From NCBI GenBank assembly GCA_030040475.1, contig JASHTQ010000152.1:1-20417 (forward strand): a stretch of DNA of 20,417 bases. The letters are read 5' to 3'. The notes under the pieces are model-generated. The model saw only the letters and a list, made by a program, of their open reading frames with translations, had not been told where the DNA came from and searched no databases. This DNA comes from Streptosporangiaceae bacterium. GTDB taxonomy: Bacteria; Actinomycetota; Actinomycetes; Streptosporangiales; Streptosporangiaceae. Positions 16,907 to 20,417 of the stretch are shown piece after piece. Position 1 is the stretch's first letter, and every line of letters starts with the position of its first letter. Position numbers and translations under genes: made by a program.

Positions 16907-16924
16907 CCACTCCCGAAGGAGTGG
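16907..16924. repeat. 7-bp stem inverted repeat with CGAA loop
   Basis: CCACTCC (16907-16913) and GGAGTGG (16918-16924) form a perfect stem with a CGAA loop. A weaker stem, CAGGC/GCCTG, lies about 25 bp before it. Read on either strand these resemble RNA hairpins, but no T-run or neighbouring stop codon marks a terminator. Confidence 0.55.
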
Positions 16925-17065
16925 TCGTTATCGCCCTTCACCATACAGAGAGTAGGTAAGCATGTGCAATCGAAGTTGAGAGGAAAGTTGTGATAACGGG
17001 CCGATCCGTTTGACTGCGACGGCCCGGCAGGCCCCGCCCGGCCGGCGCTTCTCGTTGAACGACGT

Positions 17066-17154
17066 GCGATCGGGTCGGGGCGCCGATCGCGCTGACCGGG
17101 CCGGCCAGCACCGCGCGTTCGGCCCTGCGCCGGGGACCGCGGTGCTGACCGGCC
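17066..17154. repeat. two consecutive large inverted repeats
   Basis: GCGATCGG (17066-17073) pairs with CCGATCGC (17083-17090). Directly after it, GGCCGGCCAGCACCGCG (17099-17115) is complementary at 16 of 17 positions to CGCGGTGCTGACCGGCC (17138-17154). Both lie downstream of the secreted-protein gene that ends at 17238 and may help end its transcription. Confidence 0.75.
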
Positions 17155-17155
17155 G

Positions 17156-17222
17156 GCGCACCACCGACCGTTCGGAATAATGTCTTTTAAAATCTTTTTT
17201 ATCCGAACGATAGGTGGTGCGC
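17156..17222 (-). terminator. long inverted repeat with AT-rich loop after the secreted-protein gene
   Basis: GCGCACCACC (17156-17165) pairs with GGTGGTGCGC (17213-17222); after a 3-by-3 mismatch, CGTTCGGA (17169-17176) pairs with TCCGAACG (17202-17209). The 25-base interior (17177-17201) is about 90 percent A/T in otherwise very GC-rich DNA. The element starts 15 bp after the stop at 17238, so a terminator role is the simplest reading, although the AT-rich tract is in the loop rather than after the stem. It could instead be a small non-autonomous mobile element or a DNA cruciform. Confidence 0.5.
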
Positions 17223-17237
17223 GCCCCCGGGTAATGG

Positions 17238-17780
17238 TCAGCGGCCGCAGGACATAAAGCCGACGCCATTGGTGATGGCGGCACCGTGATTGACGAACAG
17301 GAAATTGTTGACGAAAACGGTGAAGCTGTCCGCGCCGGGGTTAACGCTCATGATCGTGTAGGTGCTGCCGCGGTAGACGAACGTCTGGGTCGGCCACAGC
17401 GTCGGGCCGGAGACCTCGGTCAGCGTGCTGCTGCCCGATGCGACGTCGAACCGCAGGATCGGGCCGAGGCAGAACGGCGGGCCGGGCCGGAACTTGCAGA
17501 CGATCTCGACGCGGCCCTTCTTGCCGTGCCGCAGCAGCTTGAGCAGGGCCTTTGGCGGCAGCTTGGCCCGGAAGCGGACGACCCTGCCCCTGATCGCGAT
17601 CTGCTTGGGGTGACCCTTGCCCAGCCGCAAGGGGAAGGGGCAGACGGCGTGGGCGACGACAGGCGGGCCGTAGCCGGGTCCGCCGCTGCCGCCGCTGCCG
17701 CCGCCGCTGCTGGCCATGGCCGCCGCCGGGATGGCCAGCAGGGCCACCATCAGCGCGGCCAGCACCGCGAAGCGTTTCAT
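17238..17780 (-). CDS. small secreted protein of unknown function
   Basis: A 180-residue exported protein. Residues 1-23 are a clear signal peptide (MKRF, a hydrophobic core, then AMA before SS), followed by a Gly/Ser-rich linker (about 24-40). The mature part is basic in its first half (RLGKGHPKQIAIRGRVVRF, LLKLLRHGKKGR) and beta-rich in its second (LWPTQTFVYRGSTYTIMSV, FTVFVNNFLFVNHG). Four cysteines (in CPFPL, VCKF, FCLG and MSCGR) could make two disulphides. I do not recognise the family and no catalytic motif is visible. ATG at 17780 is preceded by AAAGGA (17786-17791). It is transcribed divergently from the response regulator gene, with about 200 bp between them holding 11-bp direct repeats, so it may be a target of that regulator; this is inference. 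Confidence 0.75.
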   Translation of the reverse strand: MKRFAVLAALMVALLAIPAAAMASSGGGSGGSGGPGYGPPVVAHAVCPFPLRLGKGHPKQIAIRGRVVRFRAKLPPKALLKLLRHGKKGRVEIVCKFRPGPPFCLGPILRFDVASGSSTLTEVSGPTLWPTQTFVYRGSTYTIMSVNPGADSFTVFVNNFLFVNHGAAITNGVGFMSCGR

Positions 17781-17899
17781 CGGAGTCCTTTCCCAGGGTT
17801 ATCGTGTGCGTAATCGGCCGCGCACGGCCTGGGGCGCAAGGCTAATTGGCGGGTGTTTGAGGGCCGCCCCGATGGCGTGTGAATTCGGTGTGGGCCGAG

Positions 17900-17932
17900 A
17901 CTCACATGAAACTCTCGCGCAACTCACGCGCG
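17900..17932. promoter_or_regulatory. three 11-bp direct repeats, probable response-regulator operator
   Basis: ACTC recurs exactly every 11 bp, at 17900, 17911 and 17922, giving ACTCACATGAA, ACTCTCGCGCA and ACTCACGCGCG. Direct repeats with an 11-bp period are what OmpR/PhoB-family dimers bind, with each monomer on the same face of the helix. The array ends about 50 bp before the response regulator start and about 120 bp before the divergent secreted-protein gene. Autoregulation is therefore likely but unproven. Confidence 0.5.
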
Positions 17933-17983
17933 TTGTTGGCGATGGGATGGTCGGATGGTGGCACGGGGCAAAGGAGCGAGGCG

Positions 17984-18712
17984 ATGACGGAGCCGTCCGG
18001 TGACCGCGGCGGGCTGCTCGTGGTCGACGACGAGCCGTTCCTGCGCGACGCGGTCGCGGCCTCGCTGCGGTTCCTCGGCTTCGAGGTGACCACCGCGGAG
18101 ACCGCGGCGGACGCGCTTCGGCTGGCCCGCGACCACCCGTTCGACCTCGTCGTGCTCGACGTGCTGCTGCCCGACGGGGACGGGTTCGACGTGGTGCGCC
18201 GGCTGCGCAGGGACGGCCGCCAGGTCCCGGTGATCTTCCTGACCGCGCGCGACACCCAGGCCGACAAGGTGACCGGGCTGACCATCGGCGGCGACGACTA
18301 CATGACCAAGCCGTTCGGTCTGGAGGAGCTCGCGGCGAGGATCCGCACCGTGCTGCGCCGGACCAGGCCGAGCGCGACCGGACCGGTGCTCACGTTCGAT
18401 GACGTGGAGCTGGACCAGGAGACCTACGAGGTGCGGCGGGGCGGGCATCTCATCGAGCTGTCGCCGACGGAGTTCCGGCTGCTTCGGTACCTGATGCTCA
18501 ACCCGGGCCGGGTGCTGACCAGGACGCAGCTGCTCGACCACGTGTGGGACTACGACTTCCGCGGGTCCACCAACGTGGTCTCGACCTACGTCGCCTACCT
18601 GCGGCGCAAGCTGGCCAGGTACGGGCCGGACGTGATCCACACCCAGCGGGCCATCGGGTACAGCCTCCGGCTGCCGCGGCCCGGGGAGACGGGAGAGGCC
18701 GAAGATGACTAG
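17984..18712 (+). CDS. OmpR/PhoB-family response regulator
   Basis: A 242-residue DNA-binding response regulator. The receiver domain (about 10-122) has the acidic pair Asp15/Asp16, phosphoacceptor Asp59 in VVLDVLLPDGDG, switch Thr87 and Lys109 in MTKPFG. The C-terminal winged helix (about 140-237) has the typical LSPTEFRLLRYLMLNPGRVLTR and STNVVSTYVAYLRRKL recognition helix region, close to the actinobacterial TcrA/PrrA/MprA type. The frame is open upstream to 17879, but the ATG at 17984 is chosen because AAAGGAG (17970-17976) sits 7 bases before it and the receiver begins immediately after. Its last codons overlap the kinase start by 8 bp (ATG at 18705), so the pair is translated together. 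The signal it answers to is unknown. Confidence 0.95.
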   Translation: MTEPSGDRGGLLVVDDEPFLRDAVAASLRFLGFEVTTAETAADALRLARDHPFDLVVLDVLLPDGDGFDVVRRLRRDGRQVPVIFLTARDTQADKVTGLTIGGDDYMTKPFGLEELAARIRTVLRRTRPSATGPVLTFDDVELDQETYEVRRGGHLIELSPTEFRLLRYLMLNPGRVLTRTQLLDHVWDYDFRGSTNVVSTYVAYLRRKLARYGPDVIHTQRAIGYSLRLPRPGETGEAEDD

Positions 18713-20240
18713 GGTCATCAACGCGCCTGGCCGGGGCAAGCTCCGCGTCCAGGTGCTCGTCGCGGTGCTGACGATCACGCTGGTCGGGCTCGCCATGTTC
18801 GACATCGCCGCGGTCACCGCGCTGCGCAAGTACCTGCTGACGCAGACCGACGCGACCCTGCAGTCGGTGCTCGACCAGACGCAGAAGCGGCTGAACACGC
18901 TGCTGCCCGAGTCCAGGCGACTGGGCTGGCAGGTCGCGGCGCCCGCGGTCGTCGGGGAGTACGACATCTCGTTCGTGCCCTTCTCGGGGAAGGTGGTGAA
19001 CCTGCAGCGCGGCCCGGGTCCCAGGCTCGCGATCCCGCGGGACGTCGCCAAGGTCACCGCGGCCGGCCGCCTCGCCGCCGGCCGGGCCAAGGCCGAGGTG
19101 ATCTCCTTCGTCGGGGTCAGCCAGTTCCGGCTGGGTGCCGTCGCCGTGCCAGGCGACGCGGGCACCCTGGTCGCCGCGGCGGATCTCAAGGGCGTGAACG
19201 CGACCATGGGCCGGCTCCAGCTCATCATCGCCACCGGATCGGCGGCCGCCGCCGCGTTCATCTTCCTCGGCGTCTTCCTCGTCATGCGGCAGGGGCTGCG
19301 GCCGGTCGAGGCGATGGCGAGCCAGGCCGACCGGATCACCGCCGGCGACCTCACCGACCGGGTCAGCCCCGCGGACGCGGGCAGCGAGGTGGGCAGGCTC
19401 GGCATGGCGCTGAACGGGATGCTCGGCAGGATCGAGGCCTCGGTCGCCGAACGCGAGGCCAGCCAGGAGCTGATGCGGCGGTTCTTCGCCGACGCCAGCC
19501 ACGAGCTGCGCACCCCGCTCGCCTCGCTGCGGGCCAACGCCGAGCTCTACCAGCAGGGCGCGCTGGGCGAGCGGGCCGACGTCGACGAGGCGATGCGCCG
19601 GATCAGCCTGGAGGCCCGGCGGATGAGCCGGCTGGTCGACGACATGCTCCGGCTGGCCCGCCTGGACCAGCACCCGGACAGGCAGTGCGACCCGGTCGAC
19701 CTCACCGCCCTGGTGCGGGACTGCGTGGCGCGGGCCGAGATCGCCGATCCGGCCAGGACCTGGCGGACCCGGGTCTCCGCCGGCCTGGTCACCGTCGGCG
19801 ACCGCGAGCTGCTCGGCCGCGCCGTCGACAACCTGCTCGCCAACGTGTGCGCGCACACGCCGGAGGGCACCGCCGCCACCGTCGCCGCCTGGTCCTGCGA
19901 CGGCCTTGTCGCGGTGGAGGTGAGCGACGACGGGCCCGGCGTGCCCGCCGACCGGCTGCCGCGCATCTTCGACCGGTTCTACCGGGCCGGCGGCCGGCAG
20001 CCGGGGTCCGGGCTCGGGCTCGCTATCGTCACCGAGGTCGCCGCCGCGCACGAGGGCACCGCGGCCGCCGAGCCCAACTACCCGCATGGCCTGCGCGTCA
20101 CGCTTAGCCTCCCGGGCGTCCCGGTCGTCCTGGCTGCCCCGGGCGTCCCGGTCGTCCCGGGCGTCCCGGGCGGCGATTCGGGCCTAGCCGACGACGATGG
20201 CCATTACCTCGCATCGATGTCGAAAGTCCCCCAATCCTGA
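18705..20240 (+). CDS. membrane sensor histidine kinase
   Basis: A 511-residue partner kinase. Order of parts: TM1 about 14-38, extracellular sensor about 39-171, TM2 about 172-194, HAMP about 195-248, dimerisation/phosphoacceptor domain with His266 in FFADASHELRTPL, and the ATPase domain with Asn376 and Asn380 in DNLLANVCAHTP, DDGPG at 408-412, FDRFYR near 422-427 and GSGLGLA at 434-440. All catalytic parts are present. The sensor has no family I recognise; it is about 130 residues, basic in places and without cysteines. After the last ATPase strand (about residue 468) there is an extra 40-residue tail with GVPVV repeats that is not needed for the kinase fold. It overlaps the response regulator gene and certainly works with it. 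Confidence 0.95.
   Translation: MTRVINAPGRGKLRVQVLVAVLTITLVGLAMFDIAAVTALRKYLLTQTDATLQSVLDQTQKRLNTLLPESRRLGWQVAAPAVVGEYDISFVPFSGKVVNLQRGPGPRLAIPRDVAKVTAAGRLAAGRAKAEVISFVGVSQFRLGAVAVPGDAGTLVAAADLKGVNATMGRLQLIIATGSAAAAAFIFLGVFLVMRQGLRPVEAMASQADRITAGDLTDRVSPADAGSEVGRLGMALNGMLGRIEASVAEREASQELMRRFFADASHELRTPLASLRANAELYQQGALGERADVDEAMRRISLEARRMSRLVDDMLRLARLDQHPDRQCDPVDLTALVRDCVARAEIADPARTWRTRVSAGLVTVGDRELLGRAVDNLLANVCAHTPEGTAATVAAWSCDGLVAVEVSDDGPGVPADRLPRIFDRFYRAGGRQPGSGLGLAIVTEVAAAHEGTAAAEPNYPHGLRVTLSLPGVPVVLAAPGVPVVPGVPGGDSGLADDDGHYLASMSKVPQS
20112..20173. repeat. Gly-Val-Pro coding repeats at the kinase 3' end
   Basis: GGGCGTCCCGGTCGTCC appears twice (from about 20118 and 20142), followed by a shorter GGGCGTCCCGGGCGG. 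It encodes GVPVV, GVPVV and GVPGG in the tail after the ATPase domain, and looks like slippage-derived extension of the C-terminus. Confidence 0.7.
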
Positions 20241-20265
20241 CAACCGACGAGCGCCGCGGCGCGTC

Positions 20266-20281
20266 CTACTGACCAGTAGGG
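20266..20281. promoter_or_regulatory. perfect palindromic operator-like site
   Basis: CCTACTG (20266-20272) and CAGTAGG (20275-20281) are perfectly complementary around a 2-bp AC spacer. The loop is too short for RNA, so a dimeric repressor such as a TetR-type protein is the more likely reader. It is centred about 50 bp before the start at 20326. Confidence 0.45.
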
Positions 20282-20325
20282 GTCCGTGAGCGTTGCGGTT
20301 CCCCGGCGGTAGGAGGGGGAGCGAC

Positions 20326-20417
20326 ATGACTACCGTCCTTCGCACCGCGCGGCTCAGCGCGGCCGAGTCGTTCTGGTACCTGGCCGGCTGCGTCGGGCTC
20401 GGGCTGATGTACCTCGC
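20326..20417 (+). CDS. 5' end of a membrane-associated protein (truncated by the window)
   Basis: ATG at 20326 follows a very strong ribosome site AGGAGGGGGA (20311-20320). The 30 visible codons start MTTVLRTARLSAAESFWYLA and continue into a hydrophobic stretch (GCVGLGLMYLA), probably the first membrane helix. No stop is reached. The start resembles short actinobacterial membrane proteins of unknown function, but too little is visible to name it. The palindrome at 20266-20281 may control it. Confidence 0.7.
   Translation, partial: MTTVLRTARLSAAESFWYLAGCVGLGLMYL

Larger units (their letters stand above)
16581..17237. other. 657-bp gene-free region rich in inverted repeats
   Basis: No supportable gene is seen on either strand. 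The part nearest the protease is its leader and contains GCTACT/AGTAGC around GTCG (16615-16630), CGCCGCTT/AAGCGGCG (16830-16850) and CCACTCC/GGAGTGG around CGAA (16907-16924). An AT-rich patch near 16672-16695 could hold the protease promoter, but no clear -35/-10 pair is visible. The other end carries the inverted-repeat cluster at 17066-17222. The open frames through this stretch cross the hairpins and have no recognisable product. Confidence 0.7.

Noticed and set aside
17156..17222. Insertion-sequence end
   Set aside because: No transposase or second end is visible and no target duplication is seen; kept only as an unexplained inverted repeat.
16928..17284. 118-codon minus-strand open frame across the hairpin cluster
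   Set aside because: It runs through all three inverted repeats and into the secreted-protein gene in another frame; no plausible protein features.
17924..19537. 537-codon minus-strand open frame opposite the two-component genes
   Set aside because: Contradicted by the response regulator and kinase motifs on the plus strand; composition is that of a shadow frame.

Overview
This 20.4 kb window is chromosomal DNA of a high-GC actinobacterium, probably a soil actinomycete of the Streptomyces/Streptosporangiales type. Supporting signs are very GC-rich third codon positions, frequent GTG and TTG starts, strong AAGGAG-type ribosome sites, many GTGA/ATGA gene overlaps, and actinobacterial families such as DUF4232, small hydrophobic proteins and MtrA/PrrA-like two-component pairs. 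The sequence does not allow a species call. I see no rRNA, convincing tRNA, CRISPR array, transposase or phage gene.

Layout. 1-450: 3' end of an unrecognised gene that enters with a 24-bp tandem repeat. 501-2183: YtcJ-like amidohydrolase, followed by what looks like the first ~22 codons of a lost methyltransferase gene (2180-2246). 2277-2444 (minus): a 55-residue membrane protein. 2680-3645: polyphosphate kinase 2. 3726-7513: a tight plus-strand run of FMN-dependent PPOX-fold protein, Baeyer-Villiger-type flavin monooxygenase, two-cupin protein and EamA exporter. 7514-7775: non-coding convergent region. 7776-10603 (minus): ATP-grasp ligase followed by a glutamate-cysteine-ligase-family enzyme. 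10736-10912 (minus): a 58-residue hydrophobic protein with its own terminator. 11060-13458: acyl-CoA dehydrogenase overlapping a CaiB/BaiF CoA-transferase. 13573-14169: DUF4232 lipoprotein, ending at a strong hairpin shared with the convergent gene 14235-16580, a secreted sedolisin (S53) protease with two nearly identical Ig-like repeats. 16581-17237: 657 bp without a gene, carrying several strong inverted repeats, one with a very AT-rich loop. 17238-17780 (minus): a small secreted protein of unknown function. 17984-20240: OmpR-type response regulator and histidine kinase with overlapping frames, preceded by three 11-bp direct repeats. 20326-20417: start of a further gene behind a perfect palindrome.

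How it fits together. Most of the window is ordinary actinobacterial metabolism and cell-surface functions. The least explained parts are: (i) the ATP-grasp plus GCS2-family pair, which looks like a two-enzyme amide/peptide-forming unit with no known pathway genes beside it; (ii) the PPOX/monooxygenase/bicupin/EamA run, which looks like an oxidise-and-export or detoxification unit; (iii) the hairpin-rich gap between the protease and the two-component locus; (iv) the 11-bp repeats, which look like an OmpR-family operator that could control both the two-component operon and the divergent secreted-protein gene. Two small membrane-protein genes (55 and 58 residues) are easily missed because of their size. 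All functional statements rest on motif recognition by eye; no database search was possible.
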